A DNA stretch of 64,000 bases from Ciona intestinalis (GCF_000224145.3 NC_020173.2:3822061-3886060); one strand, 5' to 3'; positions 12,563 to 23,838 are shown, counted from the stretch's first letter. A program made the numbers and translations. Notes: generated by a model from the letters alone, not told the origin.

Positions 12563-13062
12563 NNNNNNNNNNNNNNNNNNNNNNNNNNNNNNNNNNNNNN
12601 NNNNNNNNNNNNNNNNNNNNNNNNNNNNNNNNNNNNNNNNNNNNNNNNNNNNNNNNNNNNNNNNNNNNNNNNNNNNNNNNNNNNNNNNNNNNNNNNNNNN
12701 NNNNNNNNNNNNNNNNNNNNNNNNNNNNNNNNNNNNNNNNNNNNNNNNNNNNNNNNNNNNNNNNNNNNNNNNNNNNNNNNNNNNNNNNNNNNNNNNNNNN
12801 NNNNNNNNNNNNNNNNNNNNNNNNNNNNNNNNNNNNNNNNNNNNNNNNNNNNNNNNNNNNNNNNNNNNNNNNNNNNNNNNNNNNNNNNNNNNNNNNNNNN
12901 NNNNNNNNNNNNNNNNNNNNNNNNNNNNNNNNNNNNNNNNNNNNNNNNNNNNNNNNNNNNNNNNNNNNNNNNNNNNNNNNNNNNNNNNNNNNNNNNNNNN
13001 NNNNNNNNNNNNNNNNNNNNNNNNNNNNNNNNNNNNNNNNNNNNNNNNNNNNNNNNNNNNNN
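12563..13062. other. Assembly gap of exactly 500 N
   Basis: A run of N, probably of placeholder length. The first bases after it are the head of a tRNA-derived SINE in minus orientation, so the missing sequence probably contains the rest of that repeat. Confidence 0.98.
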
Positions 13063-13100
13063 CAGGCAGGCGCGCTAACCACTACGCCACGGCGTCGTCA
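13063..13100 (-). repeat. SINE head cut by the gap
   Basis: The sequence GCGCGCTAACCACTACGCCA matches the head end of the full SINE at 13245-13576 almost base for base. The remainder would lie in the N run. Confidence 0.75.
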
Positions 13101-13244
13101 TGAATACATTTCGTGTATACATAGATTAGAATTAGATGTGCGTTTTAACAATGGTTGTAAGGTTATATGCCTACAGTCTACGTTTTATTAGGTCGACAAT
13201 GTAATAGACACAGTTACACCTGGTTGAAACTGTTACAAAGCTGA

Positions 13245-13576
13245 CAAGACTTTGAGAATGAATGTAACTTACTTTATCCTCGCGTGGCCGAAAAACGACA
13301 GTCGTAATCACACGGGTTTAACACCTCGTGCCAGCTTACGAGTTACCATGTATGTTATTTTGTGGGTAATTATTTGGGGGGGGGGGGATTTTTTCATTTT
13401 TTTTAATGTATGGCTAATAATTTGGACAAACCATTAGTGACCACTAAGTTGGAGCAATTGCCGTTAAGTGTCTTGCCCAAGGACACATACACCGACAATG
13501 GTAGCAGCGTCGAGCCTTGATCCCATTACCTCTGGGTTACAGGCAGGCGCGCTAACCACTATGCAACGGCGCCGGA
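13245..13576 (-). repeat. Full-length tRNA-derived SINE (reference copy)
   Basis: Read on the minus strand from 13576, it starts with a tRNA-like head. Box A resembles TAGTGGTTAGCGCGC and box B GGGATCAAGGC. A body follows with CTTGGGCAAGACACTTAA, then a homopolymer stretch, then GGTAACTCGTAAGCTGGCAC and the tail GATAAAGTAAGTTACATTCA. It is about 330 bases and has no coding capacity. This head-body-tail plan is that of pol III transcribed SINEs moved by LINE machinery. Partial copies of the same unit recur at 16215, 27230, 29164, 31710, 31905, 62000, 62705, 62800, 63290 and 63775. Confidence 0.8.
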
Positions 13577-14424
13577 AGTGAGTAACATATGGTTATTGTA
13601 AGCAATATCCACATGTATCTGAGAGGGGGATTTTGAACACAACATCTGCATTTGTTGTAATAACTATAACTCTATAGTTACAACAAGCTTTGTAATGTAA
13701 ACCTTTGTTTCATGAGTAATTTTGTATCTGCGTAATGAAAAACGAGAAACGGTATAATATACTCTGGTAAATCAAAATATTTCTTTTGTTTGAGCAATGT
13801 CACATTGTGTTACTGCCGGACGTTTATATTGTTTAGACCGGATGTTTATGTACAAAGTAAATTGAGTTTTATGTTGTAATTTCTGGAACTGTATAAAAAC
13901 TGCTTGTTTATTTTCATTCCGTATGGCGTATATGTTTAACTCGCTGTAAATATTAAGGAATAAACTAATCCGTATGTAACACTCACACACGCGAGTACTT
14001 GGTCGCCGACTCATCATTGCGAAATGCGTTATAGTAAAGTTTAATGTGACCCTGATAGATACCCTTTACTCTTGTCAGATATGCAATGGGAATTATGAGT
14101 GTGCGGTTTTCAAAATTTACATAAAAAGGTAGTTTACAACGCTACAACACAACTATGGTTCAACTGAACGTAGCGAACAATTTTCCACGACACAAGAAGC
14201 CAACACAGGTATCGCTCAAATGGGTTATGTCTAGATGAATAAGCCGGATGTATGCAGATATACAAACCACAGTACTACTTAGATTCTGCTGACAGCTAAA
14301 GGAGAAGGCAAAAAAGGTTGCGTTCAATACAACGTGGTCGTAATTGTTACGTAACATAAAACATAAAAACAACTTTCACGCCTTTTACTGGTTCGGGGAT
14401 TTTAGCCCAAATCACTTATAATGG

Positions 14425-14624
14425 TATAGTAGGGTGGGGGGAAGATGGGACTCCTTTCACACATAATAACCAAATATCCTGATCGTGTTTTAAACAATTA
14501 ACAACGATCTATGGGAGCCGTGAGGATAAAGTTTTATAAAAAAAATCGTTGAATGTTTGTTTACTACCAAATTGAAGGGGGAATAGATTGAAAAGGTGTC
14601 CCATCTTCCCCCATCCTACTATAT
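14425..14624 (+). mobile_element. MITE family A copy 3
   Basis: About 200 bases with both ends intact: TATAGTAGGGTGGGGGGAAG on the left, CATCTTCCCCCATCCTACTA on the right, flanked by TA. This is the best-preserved copy for defining the inverted ends. Confidence 0.92.
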
Positions 14625-15182
14625 ATACTATAGAAATAGAGTCAAGAGTCAAGCTTTTCAAAGAGTTGAGAATGACACACGTTCCTGTGTAGCAATATAT
14701 AGTAAAAGGTTAAAATCTCTCAAGAAAGCATGTTTAAACATAAACATCGGGGAATTCTTCAACAAATATTCAACATCATAATAAATTAACGGAAAACACT
14801 GTTTGGGATTAAAATAAATGCAGTATCTTATTTGACTCGGTTATTTGACAGTTATTTAGCAAACCTCGTGTTTTTCTATTTTAAGATATATCGTTCATGT
14901 ATATTTTGGGTCTTAGATAAAACAGAATTAAGTCAGTAAATACGCAATGCATGATTAATTTAAGTGATTAAACACATCGCAGTACTGAATTATATGAATC
15001 ACCGTGGAAGGTAAGAAACTATACGCATGAAAAAGAAGGCTACAACTTGTTGTTACCATCATGATTTTTGCCTCGAGCTAAAATCGACGTGTTTGAATAC
15101 GCCAGGTTGATTACGAGTTCGCAAGGCGCTGATATCTCTCGCCAGATGAAATCGTTGCTAGTGAGAATACGTTTGAACCGTC

Positions 15183-18100
15183 ATGAAGGTCGGCTCATTG
15201 TGTGTTATTTTTTTCTATGTTGGTTGGACACTGTGTTTTGATTACGCTCAGGCAACAGGTAAGCTTATTCTTAAAGAAAGGAAATGAGAAAATTGTAGCG
15301 GAACAAAATCAACGTATTTTTAATTTTAGGTTAACAACTAGTTTTTTACGCCATAATTTTAATATTTTTGTTTGTCTTGTGCAATAAGAAAACAACTATT
15401 ATGAAATGCAGTTGTATAAACTCAAACTCATGGTGTAATTTTCGGTTCTAGGCACATGCGGTTTACTATCGCCACCCAGTAATGGCGCAATAGCGAGTTG
15501 CACAAGAGGAAATAGGTCTGGTTCCCGATGTCGAGTTCGATGTCTTACCGGGTTTACACCTATGCAGGTATCGAGGGTGTGCAATTGTCTCGGTGAATTA
15601 TGTAGATGGAATGGAAGAAACCCAACTTGTGAACGTAAGTAGATAAATGTATCTCAGCTGTTTTAAAGTCGATATAACATTATTGCAGTGTTAACGGTGT
15701 ATAATAAACATTTTTAAAGTGTTAAAGATTATAAGATTTTTGAAGTGTTAAAGTGTATAAGTTTTATATAGTTTGATAAAAACAATTATAAACCATTTTT
15801 ACAGAACACTTTAAAACTGTTTTTCTCTTTTTTATTGTAAAAAAATATTGTGAAAGTGTTGTCAGAAAACAAGTGAAAACAGGCTGACGTGGTTAATAAG
15901 AGTGTTTAAAACCACATTTTTGCCATAATACCTCGTACACACGCGGTTATTACCACCTCGTATGACAGGAATTTTTTATATTCTGATTCATTTCATGAAA
16001 CTTTAATTATTTGGAATCAAACGGCGTCAATGACGTGTTTAAGGATTATAATTGATTAATTAATACTTTTAATAAATGTTAATTCAATTTAGTGCGTAAG
16101 CATAAACGATTTCGACGTAATGACGTTATTAATTTCTGTCTTATAATTATATCTGTATTGTATATAATGTGGTGTTCCGTAACGCTCCGCATCCTTTTAA
16201 AACGTCCAGAATATATAGGGTCCAGTCTACGGCAGTTGCTCCAACTCAGGGGACTCTATAATGGGTTGTCTAAATTGCCAGCCACACAGAAAAAAAATCA
16301 CTCACAAAGTTACATACGTGGTAATTCGTAAGCTGGCACGAGGTGTATCAAACGGAAGATCTATGTTATAACGACGGTTATTTTCCCGTGCACGCCAAGA
16401 TAAAGCAAGTTTCATTCATTTATTCAAATCGATCTATATTTAAAACAGAGTTGAAATTGAATTGTACGGATATACACAATTAAACAGCTCAAGGGCAATG
16501 ATAAACCACGAGTTTCGTTTGCAGCACTCGAGTGCCGTAAGCCAGACATAGATGATGGACGAATCACAATAGTTGAAGAATGGGCGACAGGTTTCGCCAG
16601 TTTGGTTGAATTTCCTTACATACCTTCCAATGTATCTGAAGGATGGGCTATTCTCATTGCCTTTGATCGCCCGCTTGGTAACGTAAGTAAACAAGTGTTT
16701 AAGTGTAAGACTGCTTGTAAGTTGCACTCCATGTCCATTGGCTACTATTATACACGTAGCCACGATAATTATACGAGTATTTGAAATGAACACCTCAGCA
16801 CTATATATAGTAGGTTACGGGCAGACGGGACACCTTTACCACATAATATCCGAATATCCTGATCGTGTTTAAACAATTAACAACGATCTATATGAGAGTT
16901 GTGAGCATAAGGTTTTGTAATTCTTTGAATGTTCTTTGTTTACTACCAAATAGGACGAGAAAATAAAATGAAATGTGTCCCATTTCCCCCACCCTACTAT
17001 ACGTGTATATCTTTCACATATATGATAACATTGTATTATGCACAGAATGCTTTCTTGTCAAGCTGGTCATCCCAACCTACAAGTGTGTCCCCAAGCCACA
17101 ATGCATTCACACTCAATAATCTCCCTTATAACAGCAACCTTGGATCTTTAAATTCCCACTACCGTACATTGGTTGTAATACAAGGTGTAGAAGGTGAAAA
17201 ACCACAACGAGGTAATACGACATTCAATGTTAAACTTATATTCCTTTATACGTGCGTGCAACATATATAATTACACAGGTTACGTTGGACTATTCAACGG
17301 ACGGTTGACAGACGCGACCTGCCACACTCCATCGAGACTTTCTGACTTAGAAACCTTGCCAGCTTACACAACAACTACACCTGCCCCTACAACAACTGTG
17401 GCAACTACAACAACAGAAACGCCAGCACGTCTTACCACACAGCCAGCAGCTACCACCCCAGATGTAACAACAACCAGCACTGCTGAAACTACTGCGGCTG
17501 TTACAACTACGACAGAAGTGCCAACAACAACAACAACAACACCAGCAACCACAACAACGCCTACAACAACTACTACTACAACAACAACAACAACTACAGC
17601 AACGACAACAACAAAAAGAGCTACAACGACTGGTGCACCATCTAATTCAGTTCAGTTTCAAGGAAAATCATGCAGAAGTAAGTAAAGAAAAATTCAAAAC
17701 AAACAAGTTTTTATTGATCCGTTTTATATACACGTGTACAACTTTGTATTGGGCTACTCATAAAATTTGTAATTGTAGTACAAAGGATCGGAGCTTATAG
17801 AACAGAGGCGACTGGTTGGGTGGACAACGGAACTTCATTCTTTAGTGGGAAACTCAAATACAATGTTCCTGCTGCTGTATCGGACTGGTTGCTCGTTATC
17901 GTGTTCCAACAACGAGTGAAACATATGCAGGTGATTTGTAAGGCCTATATGTGTTAGCTTTAGCTATGTATACCGTATAGTTTTAATTTGTTTTTTTTTG
18001 TGTGTAATTTATGTGTATCTTAGGTTTGGAGTGCTAGAGTAGCCGGCAGCATGCGGAACGGTTACGTTTGGAAATTATCTGCTTTGTCGTGGAACGCAGT

Positions 18101-21100
18101 ACTTTACCCTGGAGAACTGCAAATGAATTTCATTGCTGGTTTGTGGCAGCAGACGAACGATTACCCTTCAGGTAAACAAGCTTTACTTGTTGTTTAAAAC
18201 AAAAAGAAACTTTACATAAGAGTCAACTGAAAAAGTTTTTGAAACAGCCATACCGAGAACAGCTATACTGTTTGAAAGGCTGAATGGTAATTTTTTTTTT
18301 TTTTTGTAAAATAGGTCGAGTTTATCTTTGCTCTTCTGAGTACAACACTGGAGATGCAGTGGACTTGTTTCCGAACTCTAACCATGCAAACGACGTCGAA
18401 GAGGAAGCGGAAGAAGAGGAGGAGGAAGAGGAAGAAGAAGGGGAAGAAGAAACATCAGGCATGTATCAGTTTAGCGTTCTTACATGGAAAACGAAACCAC
18501 GGTCTATTTAAATATGACGATTGATCCCAAGCGATGTCACGGGGCCAAAATGTTCTATATGCAGCAATACAAAGTTTCCTCGGTTTTCTAGAACAGTGGC
18601 CAGCGCGTCTACCTCTAGCCCAGACGTCCTGGGTTCGAAGCTCGACGTTGCTACCATTTTGGGGGTAACTGTCAACAGGCAATATTTTAATTCAGTAGTC
18701 TTTTATGGTTAGTCAAAATTGTCAGCCATACATTGATCCTAAAATGTTGACAAAGTAAAATACGTTGTACGGTTAACCTTATACACAACATTCTACAGTT
18801 AGGACTCGTCTGCGGCCAGCAGCAGTTAGACCTCGTCCTAGTTCTCGACCAAGGGTAACAACACCGACTACGACAGCTTCCACCCAAGCTGCTACAACAG
18901 TCAACCCATCTAGGTGCAACCCGTCTTCGCGCAACGGTGTTGTGGTGCGGAATGCAAGGCAGACTAGACCGTCGTGGAAACGAGCAAAAGGTATTTTAAA
19001 TAAATGAAAGAAATAGATAATATTGTGGGGTAAGATGGGATTCCGTTAGTACCTATCCGTTTACCAAATTTCCTGATTGTGTTCCGAACAATTAACGCTC
19101 TTGTAAATATTTTTTGTTTACAACCAAATAGACCAGACGAATGGCAACACTTATCTTTTTATTCCACCAAAACTATACGTATAAAAGGTTTATAATTGAT
19201 ATTCTCATAAGCTCCTATATAAGGTATTTATAAACACATTTTTTTGGGGACAGACAACACAACATACGACTACAACGAGGTGCTACATAAATCCAATCTC
19301 TTCTACAACGCACAGAGATCAGGGGCGTTATCTCCTAGATACAACAGAATATTGTGGAGGGGAGATTCGTGCCTAAAGGACGGCTGTTCTATAGGAGTGG
19401 ATCTTAGCAAAGGATGGTTTGACGGTATGTTGTATAAAAAAGAACCTTATGCATTTTAGATTTAGTAATAGTAAAGTTGTAGTTTTATGGTAGGATGAAG
19501 GGAGATGAGACACCTATTCATTTTATTATGTCGTACCCTGTGGTAGAAACAAAAAAACATTCATAAAAATATAAAATCGTATATCCTCACGACACCCCGC
19601 ACTGACTGTTGTAAATAGTTTAAAACACGACCAGGGTATTTGGATATTATGTGCTAAAGGTGAGGTGTGAAATAATACCCAATATCTTACAGCTGGCGAT
19701 TACATAAAGTTTATGTTCCCTATGGCTTCGACTGTCACTCTGCTGTCGTGGGGTGGAATTAATTACCGACAAGCTTACTTCGATTCCGGGACATTATCGA
19801 GGTTTATCAGTTCCATTCGGTGGGCAACGTCGTATCTCATCGCAGCTCATATTGCCCCGCAGGAACTTGTTGTGCAGGTACGTTGTTGCGCTAAGTAACC
19901 ACATGTGTTTATGTTTATATATGTGGTCAACACTCCCGATTTAGAATATTGGAATTACCGTTGTTTGGCAACTTTGCACATAGGCCAATGCGCTGCATGT
20001 ATGAGACACCGTCATGCTTAAATGCATTTAACTTTTGTGGGTATCCAAATAGGAGTTTATGTGCTTTAAGAATTAATGTTGCTGAACAATTTTTTCACGC
20101 AGGCCAAATACTTTGCATGATGCGTGTGAGCTAACGTTGTGCTGCAATAATTTAAGCTTTTGTGAGTATCCTCTAAGTATATATGACTTAATTAGGTTGG
20201 GAGTGGGAGCAGCCATCGCTTTTGGAGTCGCCCAGAAGAAATAACTGGTGCAAGACCTATCTACAAAATCACACCAACCAAACCTGGAAGTGACGTGGCA
20301 GCGGAAACAGCAGCTGCACTTGCGGCGGCCTCCGTTTTTCTGCGACCCACTCACGCCGCTATGGCGAACGACGCATTAGCGCATGCGAGAACCATTTACA
20401 GTTTTGCGAAACAGCACAGGTATTTGTAACTTATGCGTACGAAATTAACGACAGTGGTGACACAACTGGTGTATACATAGCGAACACTAACATTTTCCAT
20501 AACTGATTTCTAACAATAACAATACGTTCAAATTCTGACAGAAAATGTAACACCTTTCCTACTGCATTTCAAATGTTTTGTTTATCTTTTTTTCTTATAT
20601 AGTTTGCACACTTTGCCTTTTTACACGAAAATTAACTTATTTCAGAGGGTTATATCACGTTTCGGTACCCCAAGCAAAGCGGTATTACAAGTCATATTCC
20701 GATGAAGATGAAATGATATGGGGAGCCGCTTGGTTGTATAGAGCTACAGGAGAACAGAGGTATCTGAACGATGCCACAAGGCAGTATTTAAGAGCGAGTG
20801 GTCCATACCTGGTAGAAAGAGAATTCTCATGGGATAGGAAAATGATTGGAGTTCAGGTAAAATTCTTCAGTTGATAATGTGACCCAAGCGAAACATATAC
20901 AATGCATCTATTATAGTGCTGATTTCTTGAGTAATTTATAGTGCTCATTTCTAGAGTATTTATATTCTCTATGGATAAGAGGAGAGCGCTCTAACCATTG
21001 CGCCACAGCACCGGACACGGGTTCAAAGAGAATCTGTTTGATTTTTTGCAGTTTCATGGAAAGTTTTAACCTTATACTTGTTTAGGTGCTGATGGCTAAT

Positions 21101-22036
21101 CTAACAGGTGAAGCCATGTACAGGGATAGAGTAGCGGATTTTATGAACAACGTGATGAACGTAATTCCATCCACCCCTCAAGGATTAATGTGGCTGAGAA
21201 AATGGGGCCCGAATCGTTACGCCGGTGAGTGCAAACAAATTGAAGGGTATATAGAAACATGTACATAAACGAAGGAAGCATATGCTGACACGATTTTGTA
21301 CTGTATTAAATGCGGGTATATCATGGTGGATTAATGAAGTTGAAAATCGTCTGTATCGTTTGTAGGCAATATATATGATAAAACATGTGGAAAGGAACAA
21401 GCAAACCACAAGTATGTATGCTAAAACATTCTTTTCTCCTAGCTAACGCTGCAATGATGGCGATTATGGCAAGTCAGTTGCAACCACCATTAACAAACAG
21501 TGCATTATACGAACGCTGGGGTAGACGACAAATACATCTGCTTCTTGGCGATTCTGGTAGAAGCTATGTAGTTGGTTTTGGCAGAAACTATCCTCAGAGG
21601 CCTCACCATAGATCAAGGTGTGTAATGAACGATATATGGTATTGAACATGCCGATGTGGCGCTGGTTATAACTGAAGCGCATATTTTATTTTAGTTCATG
21701 TCCGAAACCACCAGCTGTTTGCAACCATGGTAGCGGGTTACACTCAAGAAGAAGAAACCCTTTTACTTTGTTCGGGGCATTGGTCGGAGGTCCTGACAAA
21801 CGTGGCAACTACTTAGATAGAAGAACTAAATACGAACAGTCGGAAGTTGGACTCGATTATAACGCTGGCTTCCAATCAGCTGTTGCAGGTTTGAGTTTTT
21901 TATGTTTATTTTAATCTTTTTAATATACTTGGCAATACAACAACTCTTCACTTACACATATATTATTTTTTCAGGCTTAAAACAATTAGTGGTGGAAAGA
22001 AGACCTCCAAGACAATCGACAACTAGATCTGGTTAA
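15183..22036 (+). CDS. Secreted endoglucanase: sushi, CBM2, Thr-linker, CBM2, acidic linker, GH9
   Basis: Seventeen exons join in frame to 992 residues: 15183-15258, 15452-15634, 16525-16682, 17046-17211, 17279-17677, 17779-17930, 18024-18171, 18315-18458, 18799-18990, 19254-19424, 19693-19877, 20196-20419, 20646-20856, 21086-21224, 21443-21617, 21695-21888 and 21975-22036. In order: signal peptide (1-24), sushi/CCP domain (about 26-86, four Cys, W-G-x-x-P-x-C end), CBM2-like module (87-215), Thr-rich mucin-like linker (223-315), second CBM2-like module (325-440), Glu-rich tract (455-475), basic/Pro/Thr linker, GH9 domain (540-975). GH9 signatures: GWFDAGDYIKF with the catalytic Asp pair, RPEEITGARP, PGSDVAAETAAALAA, HHRSSSCP, GALVGGPD, and SEVGLDYNAGFQ with the catalytic Glu. 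GH9 enzymes cut beta-1,4 glucan, so tunic cellulose or dietary cellulose is the likely substrate. Exon 8 uses a GC donor at 18459. The catalytic residues all look present. Confidence 0.93.
15690..15775. repeat. Short decayed tandem repeat in endoglucanase intron 2
   Basis: The motif AAGTGTTAAAG with a following AT-rich spacer recurs about three times with small changes. It is probably a decayed minisatellite. Confidence 0.45.
16215..16425 (+). repeat. SINE fragment (body and tail) in endoglucanase intron 2
   Basis: Carries GGCAGTTGCTCCAACT, CCAGCCACACAGAAAAAAAA, GTTACATACGTGGTAATTCG, a CACGAGGTGTAT segment and the tail GATAAAGCAAGTTTCATT. This is the same order as the reverse complement of the full copy at 13245-13576, without the tRNA head. 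Confidence 0.75.
16806..17001 (+). mobile_element. MITE family A copy 4 (endoglucanase intron 3)
   Basis: About 196 bases between TATAGTAGG and CCACCCTACTATA, with all internal landmarks. It lies within the intron splitting the first CBM2 module, about 45 bases before the next exon. Confidence 0.9.
17369..17650 (+). repeat. ACA/ACT-rich coding microsatellite (Thr linker)
   Basis: This exonic tract of ACA, ACT and ACG triplets encodes the Thr-rich linker (runs of up to twelve Thr, mixed with Pro, Ala and Val). Such linkers are typically O-glycosylated. Its simple repeat makeup makes its length likely to vary between individuals. Confidence 0.85.
18595..18720 (+). repeat. tRNA-like SINE head in endoglucanase intron 8
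   Basis: A box-A-like CAGTGGCCAGCGCG and box-B-like GGGTTCGAAGCTCGA are spaced as in a tRNA. Segments of the SINE body follow (TTGCTACCATTTTGGGGGTA, ATTGTCAGCCATACAT). Confidence 0.65.
19021..19177 (+). mobile_element. MITE family A copy 5, decayed (endoglucanase intron 9)
   Basis: It keeps GTGGGGTAAGATGGGA at the left, CCTGATTGTGTTCCGAACAA in the middle and an AACTATA end. The internal part is shortened. Confidence 0.7.
19496..19670 (-). mobile_element. MITE family A copy 6, reverse (endoglucanase intron 10)
   Basis: The family landmarks appear in reverse orientation: CACCTATTCATTTTATTATG, CATTCATAAAAATATAAAAT, TTTAAAACACGACCAGGGTA and TATTATGTGCTAAAGGTGAG. The right end has lost its outer repeat. 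Confidence 0.75.
20965..21025 (-). repeat. tRNA-like SINE head in endoglucanase intron 13
   Basis: On the minus strand it reads GTGCTGTGGCGCAATGGTTA then GAGCGCTC, a clear box A. It lacks a full tRNA fold and is taken as a SINE head, not a gene. Confidence 0.6.
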
Positions 22037-22501
22037 TTTATTGTAGTGTTTTGTAATTATGCGCAACTGTACAACTCGCAATAAAACAAATTGAGCGAAG
22101 CTGTAATACTTCGTTCTTTCTAATTTCCTAAAAAAAACAAATTTACAATTTAGGTTAACGTTTAACTTAGGTTTAAGAAATAGTAACTCATTCTGTAAGA
22201 AACTGTTAAAACAACGTACGCTGTATTCTAATTTTTCAAGCTCCCCGTTCAAAGTTTATATAAGATTTCTATGTAATGTTTCCATTTTCCCACGCATGTT
22301 ACGTCATTCATGAGTGAGATTGAGCAAAGTTTTAAGTTGTTGCATGTCGATATGTAAGCGTACGGCAAGTGTTTCATTTAAAATAGGTAACTGTCATGTA
22401 TCAGGGCCTCATCTACAATTCTATTTTGATGTAATTAGTTTATAAATGTACTTTTTTTTAGTATAAGCTAGACAAATCTATTTCTATATTGATTTTTAAT
22501 A
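22037..22501. other. Spacer between endoglucanase and GRPEL1
   Basis: The 465 bases hold the endoglucanase poly(A) signal and the GRPEL1 leader. A strong pyrimidine tract with AG ends at 22461, 40 bases before the GRPEL1 ATG. No gene is seen. Confidence 0.6.
22080..22085 (+). other. Polyadenylation signal AATAAA of the endoglucanase gene
   Basis: An AATAAA lies 44 bases after the stop codon, a usual distance. It implies a very short 3' UTR. Confidence 0.7.
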
Positions 22502-23629
22502 ATGTTGACTCGGAGCAGTATGTCACTTTCTGCACACTGTTATAAATCGATCTTTCGCGTAAATCCAACCTTAGTGAGGTAAGTGTGCGTTATGTTATTA
22601 ATTTTTATACATTTGTTGCAAAATAATAATGTAATATGTCCTGATGTTTATACTAGTTAGAAATGTAAAATAAGAAACAAAGTGTATAATATTACAGTTA
22701 ACTTTTAATTTCTGTATGATATAAAGTAGATCAGTAGACGTGTAGACGAAAACATGCTTTACAAATGAACGTTACAGATGTTCTGGACCATTTACAACAG
22801 AAGCAACCTCGAAGAAAGATAACGGTAAACCTGAGAATGAGGAAACACCCGAGGTGGCGGCATCTGAACAAGAAATCAAAAAGTTAAACGAAACTATTGC
22901 TGAGTTTAAGGCAAGTTTTGTGTTTATGTATGTCATTTAATCCATTTAATTAACATATAAATAGCCTAGCAAAGACAATTCTCTTTTTCCATTAAACTAT
23001 AGCTTTGCAAAACGATCAATTTACAAAAGACACAAATGCACATATAGATATTGTTAAACCACAAAGTGTTTATATAAGTTGATCCCATTCTATCCGCAAA
23101 TTTTTAATGTGAATGACTGCTTCAGTTTATCATGTATGGCTGTTTTAATTTATGATTGGTATTTATTTATATTTATTGTTTACTTCTACAGGACAAGTAC
23201 CAAAGATCGCTTGCTGAGACTGAAAATGTGCGTTCTCGGCTACGAAAAGAAATAGAAGATGCAAAGTTGTTTGGAATCCAGGCGTTCTGCAAGGACCTGA
23301 TCACTGTAGCAGATGTAATGAAAATGGCTGTGACCAGCATCCCAGAAAATGAACTCGAAAATGAAACGAATAAAGTTTGGAAGAGTTTTTATGAGGGTGT
23401 CTGCCTCACAGATAAGGAATTACACAAAGTATTTGATCGCCATGGCTTGAAATTGCTGGAACCTGAACAGGGGGATAAATTCGATCCCTATGACCATGAA
23501 GCTCTTTTCGAGGTTCCAATTGACACTTTAGAGCCGGGTTCAGTTGCGCATGTAGAAAGGATTGGGTACAAACTTAAGGGCCGAACACTTAGACCTGCAC
23601 AAGTTGGTGTTTCAAGAAAAGCAAGCTAA
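22502..23629 (+). CDS. GRPEL1: Mitochondrial GrpE, nucleotide exchange factor of mtHsp70
   Basis: Three exons, 22502-22578, 22778-22910 and 23192-23629, give 215 residues, the usual size (human about 217). The N-terminus is basic and hydroxylated, as expected of a mitochondrial presequence. A coiled-coil stretch (EQEIKKLNETIAEFK then DKYQRSLAETENVRSRLRKE) follows, then the GrpE head with FCKDLITVADVMKMA and the C-terminal sheet domain ending near PAQVGVSRKAS. GrpE drives ADP release from matrix Hsp70 during protein import and folding. Intron 2 starts with GC rather than GT (AAG|GCAAGT at 22911). Both the frame and the family sequence (KDKYQRSLAE) require that junction. Two overlapping AATAAA signals lie at 23828-23838. 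Confidence 0.96.
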
Positions 23630-23827
23630 TTTTATTTGTTTTAAAGAACAGGATGGTAAAATTTTGGTTAAAGCTGCTTTTTTTTAAATGCTGTTTTTTT
23701 TAAACCAATGTGGAATTTAAAAAATTGACTAAAAGCAGTTTTTTTTTAGTTCAAACATCTCCTTGTAAAATACCATTGTATGTAATTATTATTTCCCCCT
23801 ATTTCATTCTGTTTAATTTCACAATAT

Positions 23828-23838
23828 AATAAAATAAA
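23828..23838 (+). other. Overlapping AATAAA polyadenylation signals of GRPEL1
   Basis: AATAAAATAAA lies about 200 bases after the stop codon, a suitable place for 3' end formation. Confidence 0.65.

Larger units (their letters stand above)
12155..15182. other. Repeat-rich stretch with gap, no clear gene
   Basis: It contains two MITE copies, a full SINE, a second SINE head and a 500-N gap. An open stretch at 14634-14781, ending TAA just before an AATAAA, could be the last exon of the fragment to the left (basic, KRLKSLKKACLNINIGEF). I see nothing convincing elsewhere. Confidence 0.45.

Noticed and set aside
12541-13191. Open frames across the N run
   Set aside because: They consist almost wholly of unknown residues and are artefacts of the gap.
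15183-23629. Endoglucanase and GRPEL1 as one operon
   Set aside because: Same strand, but the spacer is 465 bases with its own poly(A) signal. Tunicate operons usually have very short spacers.
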